64,000 nucleotides of DNA from Clitopilus passeckerianus (GCA_944990035.1 CALYLX010000147.1:112477-176476); one strand, 5' to 3'. Positions 50,192 through 62,649 are shown, counted from the first letter of the stretch. Numbers and translations: made by a program. Notes: generated by a model from the sequence alone, not told the origin.

Positions 50192-51258
50192 ATGGACCTT
50201 GTCCGAAAAGCCAAGCTGTTGAAGGTCAAGGCAGACGTGATGCTTCACCTCGTAGAGTCAATGCGCCTGCTAGGGACAGCAACAGCGGAGGGGGTCGATG
50301 TCACTGAAGTATCCGCATATTTCTTTGCGGATAGCCTATTCGGGCAGAAAACCGAACATGTAGTTCCGCATTCGCCTGTACCAGGATCACCCACGCCTTC
50401 CAGTTCATCTTCATCGATTGGACAGGACACGAACTCAGCTCTCGAGGCTACCTCCTCAAATGACGCTGCCAGAACGATTGTATCAACAGGCAAGAATAAG
50501 CGTTCACGGTCGGACACGAGTCAATCTCTCAGCAAAATCCGGAGGCAATAAAACGAGCTAAAGTTCGAGATGGAAAAAGAAAGACACTGGCATGACAGCA
50601 ACCGCTACTGATCAAGGTCCAGAAGCCTCCACCAGCACGATGCGGGAGGATGGGCAATGGTTGAGCTTCCTTCGCGAAATCGAGGCACCCTTCAAACAGT
50701 TTCTGCAACAGGAGACTAGCAAGGAAATGGCCACTAGCTACGATCTCAGGCCGGAATGTAATGACTCTGACGAGTGTAGAAAGTATATCCAAACCGTCAC
50801 CTGCTTTGGCTTGACGGGTAAGTCTTGACTAGATGCCATGGGAGACCTTCCTAAACACCTGGTAGATTATGCAAACACGAACGTCGAATTCTGCGCATGC
50901 GATGGCCTCGATCACGTCCTCATCTCCAATGGCCTCTTTCCAGTTCCACCACCTCAGCATTCATCGTTCGCAATAGCAACGGAAGTATTCGACAACTATT
51001 TGGACTACTCAGATAGTCCCAAAACGTTCATTGATATGCTCATCTTGGCGTACTGCTCTCCTGGCATTGCCACTACGCTGGATTCAAAGGTGGGATCCTC
51101 TCCTGGTAGCGCCTGCGTGAATCAAATCTGACGACCAACAGGGCACCCAAGTTGTTGTCAAGCTTCATGATGCATTTGAAGCCGCTCTCCCATGGTATAG
51201 AGAGTTGCGACTCAGAGCAGCTCAAGCCGGGTCGTCGGGTACTGAGGGTCGAAGATGA
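50192..51258 (+). pseudogene. Cysteine-cluster protein, tandem copy B (damaged)
   Basis: The piece from ATG 50192 reads MDLVRKAKLLKVKADVMLHL, EGVDVTEVSAYFFADSLFG and an NLS-like TGKNKRSRSD run, but stops at TAA 50550. The downstream part is in another frame and restarts around 50592. From there it is intact: REDGQWLSFLREIEAPFKQFL, cysteine cluster PECNDSDEC...TVTC ending at donor 50817/50818, exon 50866-51089 with DYANTNVEFCACDGLDHVLI and SNGLFPVPP, and exon 51142-51258 with GTQVVVKLHDAFEAALPWYR ending at TGA. This copy is the best guide to the family's C-terminal half. At least two frame changes lie between 50540 and 50592. An alternative is a short protein made only from the downstream ATG. 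Confidence 0.6.
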
Positions 51259-51576
51259 GGATTTTAATCAGCCAAGCACTCTTTCGAACCAAGGGGTCTC
51301 GGCAAATTCTCCCCCGTGGGCCATAGATCGTCGTACTTATAGTAATCAATGTTTACATTCCCTTCGACTGGTAAATAATTTAATTGGCATTGCGGTAGTA
51401 TCATTCTGATTCCATCAAGAAACTGAGTTTCATAGCCTTGAGCTGCGATAATGGAAAATTGCGCCACGCTCGGGTGAAAGACTCTAAAGGGGAAATGCAC
51501 CTTTAAATTATTACGTTCTCGGCAGCAACAAGGCCAGGTAACGTCAATCAACTCAAATGCGTTGCAAAGCTAATAT
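51259..51576. other. Spacer between cysteine-cluster copies B and C
   Basis: 318 bases, AT-rich. No feature recognised. Confidence 0.4.
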
Positions 51577-52788
51577 ATGACCCTGGATCTAGTTGGCAAT
51601 CTCTCTCTTGCCACCCTCTTCGACCGTTTTCACCCAGCACCTCGCTGCGAAAAGAATGGATTCCCTCGAATACCAAAACCAGGCATGAAGGTCAAGGCGG
51701 ACGTGACACTTCACGTGGCGGCGGCAATTGGCGTTCTAGGACAGGCAGAATCGGAAGGTGTCAATGTCAGCGAAGTGTCTACTCAGTTCTTCACAGATAG
51801 CTTGCTTGGAAGGCGGAAGGAGGAGAAAATGGTCGTTGAGAGGGCTATCGATACAACTGGACTAGAATCGTCCTCTGAAGTCGCACTTTCTCGTCGAGGA
51901 CACTGCGAATGCGAATTTCAGGATGCGTCCGGATCGAACAGGACCAGGGGCAAGAACAAGCGTCCACGAGCAAACACTGATCAATCCTCCGGCCAGGATT
52001 CAAACGAAGTTAAACGAGTGAAAACCGAAGACTCTATAGAGGATGAAGACATTGAGCCACTTGAATACTCCGATGTCACTCTTTGCCAGGAATCTGAAGA
52101 TGCTGACAACCGGGGCTCCACCAGTGCACAGTACGAGCAGGACCGGCGATGGCTCGCGCTCCTTGACGAGCTTGAGGAACCTTATCTGGAGTTCCTCAAG
52201 AAGGGAGAAGAGAGAGACGCGCCTTCCCTTTTTGAACTTTCCAGAGAGTGCTCAGACTTCGGTTGCCCGAAGTATGTCAAGACTATAAGCTGTTTTTACC
52301 TGAATGGTATGTCCTCCCGATACGGTCTACAAAATTATCCTGCAGTTTAACTAATGCTTCTCCAGGTTATGGGAACACGAATATCAAATATTGCGGCTGC
52401 GAAGGACTCGACCAAGTCCTGATCTTCAACGGCCTCTTCCCAACTTCGACACTGGCATCTCAGCAGGTTCCGCGATATCGACGGGCATTCTGAACAGTTA
52501 CCTCGACGGCCAACCTGATGGCACTGACAGCATTGAAATGTTTATTGAGATCCTCATAACGGCGTATAGCTCACGCGCGTATCCCACGACGTTTGACTCC
52601 AAGGTGATCGATCAACTCAATTCGCCTGATTCTTGGACGAAGCTGACAAGTCTTAGGGCAACCCGGTGGTGGCAGAACTCCAAGGAGCCTTTGAAATTGC
52701 ATTGCCTTGGTACAAAGAGCTGCGATTCAGAGGGGCCTATCACGTTAAAGAAGCTGCTGCACCTGGACCATCGCGTTCTCAGCCCTGA
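51577..52788 (+). pseudogene. Cysteine-cluster protein, tandem copy C (one frameshift)
   Basis: Most complete N-terminal half of the family: exon 51577-52306 encodes VKADVTLHVAAAIGVLGQAE, EGVNVSEVSTQFFTDSLLG, an NLS-like RGKNKRPRAN and VKRVK, an acidic linker, QDRRWLALLDELEEPYLEFL and cysteine cluster RECSDFGCPKYVKTISC. Exon 52366-52603 adds GYGNTNIKYCGCEGLDQVLI and FNGLF, but the frame then shifts by one base near 52450; in the other frame the sequence continues TGISAGSAISTGILNSYLDG, as in copy B. The last exon 52657-52788 encodes GNPVVAELQGAFEIALPWYK. Conserved cysteine pattern across copies: C-x(4,5)-C, then C, then C-x-C-[ED]-G. Possible zinc-binding nuclear protein; function unknown. Confidence 0.65.
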
Positions 52789-53078
52789 AATTCCGCTACA
52801 GTTCAATTTTGGCTTCTTCGCTACGACTCATCCCCGTGCTGGCATCTACATAATTTTTTTATTCCGAAACGATGCAAATCATATTTCCCTTCGAATAGTA
52901 ATTCAACTTACTGACCCGCAGTACTGACATAATGTACAAAGAAACCGAGAAATGTAAACAGAGAACATATGAACCGGGTATGATACATCCTCAATAATTC
53001 GCTCCCCCGTTAGAGCGTATCGAGATGCACTCGGGGTACTTGACCTTCGTACGTCGTCATAATGTAATAAGGATTTAT

Positions 53079-55020
53079 TCATACGAAATAACTCAGATCA
53101 CGATCCCCACGAGTACCGCCAACATATGGACGCCAGTGACCAACATGGTGAGGCGGAGGGGGACGATAAGGGATGCTCTGGGTATCGCTGACTGGGGACA
53201 GTTGGATCGACTCCTGCGGAAAACACATCGTTAGAAGGTCGGGGCCTGAAACCATAATCCGCTGGACGTACCTTTTCAATAGGACTATTGGGAGGGTACA
53301 CCTCGGTTGTCACCATAGTATTGATGTTGATGACATTGGCCATTGGAGCACTGTCACCGAAAGACGAAGAAGTGCCTCCGTAGTTGCGCGACTGGCGAGC
53401 GGTCAACCTGTTTTCCTCCCGCGTAAGTGTCTTGAAGAAACGAAGACTCGGGACGACTAACATAGATACATAGCTCAGAACATAGACTGGTGGTGCGTTG
53501 GTCAGGAATGTGAATACTCGGGAGGAAGTATGGGAACGCTTACGCTTTGTCAAGACAAAGTCCAACGCCAGGAATATGAGATTGATTTGAACGGTGCCAT
53601 ACTGAAAGATATTGAGATCAGGCCGTCGTTCAGAGTGGCCAGGAACGTACGACGATGATCAATGCGACTGAGGTTGCGCTTACGAGACATCAGAAAGGCC
53701 CTTCGGTGAAAAGCAGGGAAGGTTACCTGGTTAATAAACCGCAGACTAGGGACATCCTCATGATGTTTACAATGATGCTGTTGGTTCTGTCGCGTGCGAT
53801 TATTAGGTTTGTCTTGATCGCAAAGGGAGATCATTCTTACCGCTCGAAACTGCTTCTGCTCTTTGAAAGATACCACCACATTGATCCAGCGATGGCTACG
53901 TCGATAGCCGTGAGCACCGTAAAAGGTAGAAAGACGACATACTAAGGCAGTAAGGGGGTTATAAAGGGTATAAGCAAGGGTAGAGGGTTGCCTACTGCAG
54001 CTCCAGGCATTGACATGTCTCCAAAATTCGAAGATTGGATGCTGGTCAGCGTTTTTAGTAGTCTTCCTCGATGTACGAAAGCAACGGACGTTTTCACAAT
54101 AAGCACTGCGGGGGAATAGTTTAGCCTGACGACGAAATCGCAATGGCATTTTACTCACTGATTGCAAAGCCTAGTGGGAAACGAGCATAAGAGATGTACC
54201 GAATAAAAATAGAAGTACCGACCCCATCCAACCATAACAAGAAAGGCCTGCTTAGAATGTAGTTAGGCTGCTGATACAGAATTAGCTCTGGGAGAACGTA
54301 CCACAAAGATAGGAATAATCCGGCTCGACGTGCCCATGCCGACTCGAGGAGGGTTAGTCGAAGCGGCGCAGAGATTGCTACGAGAAGCACGTACGCTTCC
54401 ACACCCGCAGGGCGTATAGAACTTGAACATACATGGCGATGATGCACTGGTTCAAATGAGCGCAGGCGTCTCGAGCAAGGACAATGACATACACTGAGGC
54501 TAATCTGAAACTTCAGTGGCCTAGAAGACATGAGCGAAGTTGCTTGCACCACAGAATAATTCACGGACGTACCAGAAAATGACCAGTAAATCAAGCATAT
54601 CGCCGAAATGAATAATAACATAATGATAAATAGAAATGACACTAAGTGCAAGATTTAAGGTATCTAGCGCCCTGGACGCCACCGAACGTTAGAATCCCTG
54701 TTTCGTATCAATTTGTTGTGATTTTACCAAAGCGAACCAACCTAGTGAAGACCAGTTAGTCAATGAATACAGACATGGATATGTTGGGTAAGGCTTACGA
54801 TGATTTTCTGATAACGAGCATCCTTCGGGTAGTCCCTATAGTAGATGTAGACCTGTAGATTTGTAACCCCGTACAACCTGATATCAGAAGTCAGTTGAGG
54901 TAAGAAATGCATCCGTGCGGGGAACGGGTAAAACTCACAGGGAAGCAAAGATGCAGCCCAAAAGACCGCTCCAACCGTTTTGTTGAGCAGGTCCTTGTCT
55001 TCGAGCAGGGCCTGATTCAT
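53079..55020 (-). pseudogene. DUF6534-like multi-pass membrane protein, copy 1 (frameshift in exon 1)
   Basis: Basidiomycete-specific family of seven-TM-like proteins of unknown function. The start MNQALLEDKDLLNKTVGAVF matches copy 2. Exon 1 (55020-54939) is 82 bases where phase 2 is required, and aligning GTCTTTTGGGCTGC with copy 2's GTCTTCCTGGGATGC shows one base is missing. Downstream exons otherwise read well: LYGVTNLQVYIYYRDYPKDA, ALDTLNLALSVISIYHYVII, CIIAMYVQVLYALRVWK, VLTAIDVAIAGSMWWYLSKS, RTNSIIVNIMRMSLVCGLLT, YGTVQINLIFLALDFVLTK, VYVLSYVSM, LTARQSRNYGG, and a soluble Pro-rich tail ESIQLSPVSD...YFV ending at 53079. Introns sit at the same places as in copy 2. Family naming is from memory of the characteristic N-terminus. 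Confidence 0.7.
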
Positions 55021-56740
55021 TGTATGGGGAGGAGCGAGGGTCGCAAGGAGGGGAGCCCGAATGTCGAAAGACCAGTCTCTCAAATAGTTTTGGAGGCTCA
55101 GCAGAGGCCCATTATACGGTAGCATCTAGGGCGAATGCCAAATACGGCGACGAGATACCGATTGACTGGGATCGCTGAGATCTCTTGATGGACCGGGGGG
55201 AAGGCTCCCGAGAACCTGCTTCCCCGCAGCTTCTGTTCCGTACCCCGGACATTGCAGGGCACGCTGGCGAATTTGTGAGCAAAATGGTTAACGATGAATG
55301 CAAAGAGAGCAAGAATGGAAAAACCCTAAGTCATATTGCCGTCATGTGCGATGAATGCGCATGGAATACCATCGCCGTGGGCCCAGGCCAGAGAAAATAA
55401 GTTGCTAGTTGTGGTAACGGGTCTCCGGAGTCTTGCTTCAAGAATCACAGACTTTGCTCTCTGTAGGCTATTAGCCAGAAGAAGGCGCCACCAGTTATTC
55501 GGCTACATGGTTATGCACCACAGGACGGTGGGATTTTGACATGTTCATGCTCACATGTCGAGAAATCAATCTGGGCACAGTCATGGGTTGAGGCACCAGC
55601 CATAAAGCCACATGCCAACCGTTTCGAAGCAACCTATGATGACGCGGAAAGTGGTGTGCTCGTAAGGCTTTCAGCCAATTAATACTCTACCATTAGAGAG
55701 ACTCTTGACCGGTTTGGGTTTCTGCAAGGTCCGGTTGACTGATCTTGGTGCGTATCAGCAAGCCCAGATCATTCGCAGTTTGCAAGTATCAGGTGACCAG
55801 TAGAATACATTGAAGTCGACAGACCAAAAATGCCGGCTGAAAGCCTGGGGACCAAGATCCTACAACAGGTCAAAAACCAATAATAGGAACGGCAGGGGCT
55901 ATTTCGTTTCATCCCATACAAGCAACCGAGTTGATTACAATCATTGCTGTGGGGAATTAGAGAGTAAGGGGGTCAAGCCAATCCAAATGGGTCCCGAGAG
56001 GTACCCAGGGCGCCCTCGTAGGAGTGCCTCATGACATTTAACCTAGAGATTCCCTTTGGGTTGCTGGTCATGTGGCCGACAACGGTGCCATAAAATACCT
56101 CGTTAATTATGCTACAGCCATGACAACCTTGTACTCCGCGGGCCCGAGACCATTTCTGGTTTATCATTAAGGCGTAGGTAGTTTTGCAAAGGCACAAAAG
56201 GGACCGTAAAAGAGGCCGGTGGTTTGAGTACGTTTGAACAAGTTTGCGGTGTGAATGACCCTCGTTGAAAATCGGCCACCATAGAATATTACGAGGGTGC
56301 CAGATGCTAGGGTGCCTCGTTCTGAAGTTTAACCATCGTTATTATGTTTCGGGTTCGAACATAATGTCAGTTGTTAACGAGAGACGAACTGCCCAGGTTC
56401 AAGTTGGCAAGCCTGAGTTTGGCCGCCTTACACACCCACTCACTCACAAGCGAGGTATTTGGTCTTGCTTGGCCCGATCTTCTCTGCTTGTTCAAAAGGC
56501 GATAAGATTGGGATGTTTCGGCCGATGCGATTCAGTCCCTGAAATATTGATGTTGGACTCTCAAAGTATATTTTTCTGACTTGATATTTCTCAATTGATA
56601 CAAATACAACAGCCCTGACACCAGCAGGTCGACTAGGATACATGAAGGAAATCTTGCGAATATTCTGTATGAACAGTGCCTGACCGCTGTCGTATGGTCG
56701 GAAACTCGTTAAAATCGTGCGGGATACTTCAAATCGCGAC
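55021..56740. other. Intergenic region between the two DUF6534-like copies
   Basis: 1.7 kb with scattered ORFs up to 104 codons and no domain. No repeat was recognised. Confidence 0.4.
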
Positions 56741-58766
56741 TTATACCCTCGCTTCTCCAGAAGACTGCCATCTACCTATCTCTGCGAGATGATGCGCATT
56801 AATTCGAGCTCTTCGTGACTCGCTAATTGGAGAAAGCTCGACCGAATCCTAAGAAAGACAGCAAGGAACAAAGGTCAGCTACTGCCAGTGGTACGTTTGC
56901 GACAAACATTCCCGCTCACCTTCTCTGCAGACCAGTGATCGCTCATCGAAGTGTCGATATTGATGACATTCGGGGAGTTGGGCCCACTGACATTCGCTGA
57001 TCCTGATGATAAGGCTCCGCCATAGTTACTCGCTTGTCGAGCTGTTAGCCTGGTCCTAATTGAGCAAAGGCTATCTTAGGAGAGAAGAAAATAATCGTAC
57101 ATTGATACATAGCTCAGGATGTATACTGGGCGTCGTTAGTATCGTTGGAGGTCGAAAGGCTTGAGCGAAAGACGCACGTTTTGTCAAAATGAACTCGAGA
57201 CCGAGGAATATGAGCTGAACATCCACCGTGGCATACTACAGGGAAAATGAGCTTCGTGGACACCTTCCTTTAGCCTCATACATACAACAATCAGCAACGC
57301 TGAGGAGCATGCACTGAAAACACGTCAGTTCTAACCAACCGATCAATCTAAAGGACATTCAATACCTTGTAAGAAACCCACACACGAGCGACATCCGCAT
57401 GATGTTTAGAATGATGTTGTTTGTCCTTTGCAGATCGTCAGCGTCATTGTGGCGATGAAGTCTAGCATAGAAACCAACCTTTCAAAGCTCGATTTACTTC
57501 GTGAAAGATACCAACACATGGAGGCCGCTATGGCGACGTCGATAACTGTGAGAGCCACGAACGGCATGAATACCACCCACTATCAATTCAGACATTAGCT
57601 AGTCGAGAAATTGCGCTACTTTAGGTAAATAGAAATGATGCAGCAGCCTCGGCGTTCGACAGGGCGGCAAAAGTGGTTGCCTGGGTTCTGTAGAATCATT
57701 GTCAACAAGCCAATTGATGGGGAGGTAAGAGGTTGACTGACGCTTTGACAATGAGCACTATCCAAAAGTCCATCGTTAGCGTGCAATTTACCTAGCTGAC
57801 AAGCAACCTACTCAAGGCGAATCCTAAAAGACGGGTGATGTCTTTGAATCTACAGCAGTACCAGCACGCCGACTTGACACTTACCACATCCAACCCCGGT
57901 AAGAATTGCCTGTAAAAACATCAAAGGAATGCCTTGATAGTGGTATGTAACTACCCACCACACATATTGACAAGATACGATTGAACAGCGGGCGGTATCC
58001 ACTTGCAGTCGACATCTGGCTCACTAGGCAGAAGGTTAACATTACCGCAATGTATGATGAAAACAGAGGTACCGACATTTCCAGACTCGTACAGCATAGA
58101 GAACCTGTACTGTCATTGCAATGATGGCCTGCAGACTCGAATCAGCCTCAGCGAAGTCTTATGGACGGGAATAAGCGCACATTTAGACTGATTTGGACCT
58201 ATCGAACGAGATTGATCAGGTTTTCGAGACTACGGACTCGTCGAATGACCAACCTTCAAGGGCCTGAATACTGCGTCAGTTCTTGCATGGAACAATTCAT
58301 CAGCCAAATGACATACCATTTTATCTTGTCGAGGTTATCCGCATCTCCGAAGTGGGTAACGACATAGTCAAAAATAGCAACGACTGTGAACACCAGGTTC
58401 ACGGTGTCCAACACCCTGTGTGATATCCTATGAGCAAATACACGTCTTGAAAGGTCGCGAATAACAATTACCATAATACTCCAACCTAGGACAGAGAAAT
58501 GATCAAAACCAAATGGCCATGGATCGAGAGTCTTTGGGCTTACAACAATCCTCTGGTACCGTGCATCCCGTGGATAGTTCTTGTAGTAAATATACATCAG
58601 CACATTCGTGACGCCATAGAGCCTGCACTCCGAATCAGTTGCTGTCAGTAGATTATACAGCTGAAGTGAGAACTCACAAAGCAGCGAGCACGCATCCCAG
58701 GAAGACAGCGCCGACTGTCTTGTTGAGGAAGTCCTGGTTTATGGCGGGGTCGAGGCTCGGATCCAT
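56741..58766 (-). CDS. DUF6534-like multi-pass membrane protein, copy 2 (possibly damaged)
   Basis: Same family and intron layout as copy 1. Exons 58766-58678, 58622-58544, a 14-base microexon 58485-58472, and 58415-58317 keep frame and encode MDPSLDPAINQDFLNKTVGA, LYGVTNVLMYIYYKNYPRDA, VGVLW and VLDTVNLVFTVVAIFDYVV. Further exons give IIAMTVQVLYAVRVWK, VVFMPFVALTVIDVAIAASM, RTNNIILNIMRMSLVCGFLT, YATVDVQLIFLGLEFILTK, LTARQASNYGGA, and a soluble tail DSVELSPISESRRARI ending at TAA 56741. One place is doubtful: near 57620-57645 the donor used in copy 1 (GCA|GTAGG) is replaced by GCATCA, and the next possible GT follows an in-frame TAA. Either splicing differs or this copy is also inactive. Function unknown; probable plasma-membrane protein. 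Confidence 0.6.
58472..58485 (-). other. 14-base microexon of DUF6534-like copy 2
   Basis: GTTGGAGTATTATG lies between TCCTAG and GTAATT and encodes VGVLW together with the next exon's first base. Copy 1 has the equivalent GTTGGTTCGCTTTG before GTAAAA. Confidence 0.6.
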
Positions 58767-59566
58767 GACGTTGCGAGTAGCCGGGGTCGAACGAAAGGAG
58801 GGAGGTTTCCTTCAAATCTTGTACCTCTAAATAAAGCCATAGGGTCGAACACCTGAAGACATCGGTTAGTGCCTGTCAATAGTTCATGAATATCAGTCCG
58901 ATAACCGGCTGAAGATCCTTGCATTGTTGACTTCGTCAGACTGAACTGGGATCTCATGACGGACACCAACGGGGAAGATTATCCCCATGTCGATTTTGTC
59001 GAATTGATTGCGCCATCGCGGGCACTATCGACAGGGTCATGGTAGATAGAACGCAAGGTGGGGTCACGAATAAGGCAGGCAGCGCGGTTCTAGCAGAGTG
59101 TCAGGTGCAAAGGAAACACGTGGCAGGATCTTCTTGCCTGTCAAGCCTAAGGAGCAAATAATGCCCACTTCGTTCTGAGAATAAAGGCCGAGTAGAAGGC
59201 CCGCAAGTACGCCCAAACGCCAGAGAGACCCGTTGAGTGGCTAGGAACACAGGTAGAGATACAGCGCCGTCATCCGGCCTGTACCCAGTTAAAGTGTGGA
59301 TGATTCTGGCGAGCCGTATGACTGCATCACTCTGCTTCTAGTCCAGATTACGGCACTGATAGATAATGCCGGATGGTGCTTTCCAGCCTTCCGCCGAGTC
59401 AATGAAAGACGATTCACCGAGTAATGATAAGGAACATACCACGAGCTTCACGTTCTGGAGAAGCTTCCCGGATCAAATCTTTGACTTTCCATGATCAGAT
59501 GATCGGCGGGCAGATATGACATGGAGGAAGCTATAATGAAGATGCGCCTTTGGCTGTAGGTAGCAG
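58767..59566. other. Intergenic region
   Basis: 800 bases with no supported gene. Confidence 0.4.
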
Positions 59567-60076
59567 TCAGTACTCAGCCGTCTGAACTCGGCCCAGGAAG
59601 TATTCGAAAGGGAGCCAACGCTGAATAGCAGTGGCACTGGAAACAAAATTGGAGGCCGAATCGAAGCCACAAGTTCCTCCAAATCTGGAGTTTGAAGGCA
59701 CCAGCAACCCCATGACCCGGCCTGGTGGGTCAGACGTGTGAAACCACAACGCTTCTTTGGCCATTCTTTTGAAGTTCTCGTCATTTAGGGCGATAGTCAT
59801 GGTAACATGGCAGGAAGGATCATGCCAGCACTTCATTGGGTCTCCAGATTGGGCCTCCATATCAGATAGCGGCGCCTGTAAGACCATTCGTATTTGGCGG
59901 CGTCGCAAAGTCGTCAGGTGAACGCGGAGAGGAGTTGGTGCGGTTTCAAGGAAGGCCCGCTTCATTGGTATGACACCATGTCTTTCTCTTGAACGCAATA
60001 TGAATACTGACGTGGTGCCGCTATGGCTCAAACGTGAAGGTAAAGGGTCCTTGGACTTGGGCCATGGATTCTAATA
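59567..60076 (-). pseudogene. Unknown ORF, probably a broken gene
   Basis: A 154-codon minus-strand frame (60031-59567) has coding-like composition: FILRSRERHGVIPMKRAFLE, PLRVHLTTLRRRQIRMV, EALWFHTSDPPGRVMGLLVP, CGFDSASNFVSS. Just upstream, ATG at about 60065 reads MAQVQGPFTFTFEP and then stops at TAG. The two frames would join smoothly if one or two bases were missing, as FTFEP followed by SGTTSVF. I recognise no family. It may be another damaged accessory gene. Confidence 0.35.
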
Positions 60077-60914
60077 ACGTTATTTATCTGATTATGTTAA
60101 GAAACGAAAGGTAATTAGGCTTACCCCTAGTCAGACCATCGCTCCAAGTAGCGCACTATATACTTACAGGATATTTCTATGTTGGAGGTTTGCACCGTGG
60201 AAGCCGGAATGCCGATTGACACATGCGACTGAATTATGACAGTGCTCAATGCTACCATGTGCCACCTCTCAGCGATTGCAGCACGAAATTGGCACGAGAG
60301 ACCTCATGCAACTCTTGACATTCCGAGGCACAGAACATCATCAGGCTGGAATTCATATGTTTGTGGCCGTCGAATTCGGCATTTCCTCTTCACCCGAGCC
60401 GGTAGGTCTCTGTCTTATCGACGTCCACCCTATGGGGTGTATATTTGAAGTGCTTGGTTGGAGCGCATGGCGAACACTACGAAGATTGTGTCAGGGAGGC
60501 TAAGCTAGAAAGCTAGCCAGGTGAGTCCTCACGAGTCCCTGAGCGTTGGGCAATGAATTGACCAATCAGAGCACCGCAAACCGTCGGACCAACTTGCGTA
60601 AACCACATCGGAGAAAACTGACACTATCCTGCCCATCCATAATGCATAATGATTGGTGACCAACCGCAGTACGCGTCGTGCAAACCTAGTCATGGACTGC
60701 CTAGTCTGCGTCCCTCTGTGAACAGTCTTGACCGTTTCTGGTTCCGCATTGATCCATGACCTCGAAAGGGTGAGCTTCAACACAGACTAGAAATGGGCTA
60801 GAATTGCCAACAACGAAGCAGGGGCTCTGAGTCTTCAAGCTTCAAGCTTCAAGTTCGAGATCAGCCCGAGGACTCCTCCGCCCAGGCTGGTGACCAGATT
60901 TAGGACTTCCGAAC
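60077..60914. other. Intergenic region
   Basis: No supported gene. A short tandem array of the word CTTCAAG (three units) lies at 60834-60853. Confidence 0.4.
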
Positions 60915-61552
60915 TCCGACTGTAACACCAACGTCGGCTGCCAGCCACCAACCTGAACTGAGCACAATGCTTGTACGACTTTGAGGAGCATCAGCTCTAC
61001 AACATCTCTACTCATCTATGGCCCACGCCGAATCTCCTTGACGCGCCTTAGGCACTTAAATAAGCAGAAGCCAGCCGATCCTGACTTAAAGGTGCGGTGT
61101 CGAAAGCGCGGGTTATGGGTGTCCGTCGTCGTAGACTCCTCGCCGGTCGACCGACGAGGAGTCCGCCACGTAGTACTTACTGTGCAGCGGATAGCCGTCT
61201 GGATAAGGCAGAAAGTTACGAAGTCTCTCCCACCTAGCTCACTTCTCTTCCTTTCATCCCATTCATTCAGACCTGACCGGAGACAAAAACACATACGGAA
61301 GAGGTTCTGCGGAAAGGCTAGCCCGGAGACTGCAAGCCGGCAGCTGGACCGTAATCCCGGTCGATGCCCCTGGCAACCGAGTATGTGGTCGTGCCAGACC
61401 GGTCAGGCGGGAGAGACAATACAGTCAAGAGGTCTCCCTACACCGCTTATACGAAATGTTGTAGGCGCTCTAGGGAAGCACCTCGCAAGAACAAGATGAC
61501 TGTAGTCGTGACGGGTGTCAATCTTTTTCTTTACAGTGAAGCTGATTAGATA
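60915..61552 (-). repeat. Dispersed repeat, copy 2 (inverted relative to copy 1 at 7.55-8.2 kb)
   Basis: The reverse complement aligns with 7548-8210; anchors include GTAAAGAAAAAG, CATTTCGTATA, GGAGACCTCTTGACTGTATT, GACCGGGATTACG and ATGTGTTTTTGTCTCCGGTC. The best-conserved part is 61230-61540. No coding frame. Confidence 0.7.
61134..61163. repeat. 30-bp palindrome inside dispersed repeat copy 2
   Basis: GACTCCTCGCCGGTC followed by GACCGACGAGGAGTC: 15-base arms, one mismatched pair, no loop. It is at the position where copy 1 has its own, different palindrome. Confidence 0.8.
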
Positions 61553-62649
61553 GTAAAATTATCTGATTCGAAACTCTCACTGTTTGCGAGTTTCGAATGC
61601 GGCAGATGCAATCATGCACCGATACTAATAGTAAATGAATAGCTGGACAAGGTATTCTACGTGCTTATTGTAGATATCGGGTTTGTATGCGAGGATCATG
61701 TCAGGGGTGTCATTTGAGGAGGGTAGGATTGACCAGCGTGGACGGTGCTCGTTCGCGGGTAGACTATCCATGATTTGCAGCAGAACACAAGTATGCGATC
61801 GGCTTTGTTTGTATTATCTGTACCCTCGTGCTACTGAACTTGAACCTTGTTTCAGGCTTGTATGTATTGTATTTAACTATACCACCCTCGAACGTCACAT
61901 TCTATACAAGAATGAAGCAAAAGATAGTTGACAACTGAGTCATACACTCATAATCAGTCCACTAGATCGAACACAGCTGCCGATGAGGCGAATCAATCAA
62001 CACTGGGACGTGTTACCGTTGCACGGCTGAACCTTATTGATACGAGCAGCCAACGTCCATGAAAGAGGACTCATACACATTTACCAATGTATCCGTCTTC
62101 CACCCTCAACCCGAGCTGGTGGCTTGCATAGCTTTAAATGTAGTTTTCTGCCATGTTGGGGTAAAATGGTCCCCGACATTGAAGTGTTCGCCCCGAGTGT
62201 CGGAATTAACACATTTCGCACTTTTCAAGGCCTTCTCACTGTACTTGGGTGTAAGTTTGCTGCGATTGCACGTGTTTGGGCGCAAGCTTGGTCGTGAATA
62301 GTGAGCGATACGAAGACCGCGCTAGTGGAGGGCAGGAGCATCTTTGGCTTCAATCAAAGCCTTCGCCAGGGATCAGGCAAGCATATGCAAATAGGCCTCA
62401 TCGAGGAGCCACTTCGGAGATGCAGCCGTCAAGTTTACCTCAACCTTCATTACACTCCCAACAGCAAGCTACATACTGATAATCGCAATGCTCGGGGAGA
62501 AGCTGGCTACAAATTCCCGATCAACCGCAAGAAGAACTTGTCAGCCGAACCGTCATCTTTGTTGATGCCGCAATTCCCAACCGCATTTCCAACCACTGTC
62601 ACTCATGACCTTATCTGAACGTGATGTAGGATCAAGAGTCGACATTTTG
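61553..62649. other. Intergenic region upstream of aldo-keto reductase copy 2
   Basis: 1.1 kb with overlapping ORFs up to 105 codons that have no recognised domain. Confidence 0.4.

Noticed and set aside
48154..52788. Calling the cysteine-cluster array a KDZ transposon
   Set aside because: No transposase domain or terminal repeats enclosing the array were found; only a likeness of the cysteine block.
56340..56365. GGGTTCGAAC word resembling a tRNA T-loop
   Set aside because: No matching acceptor, D or anticodon arms nearby.
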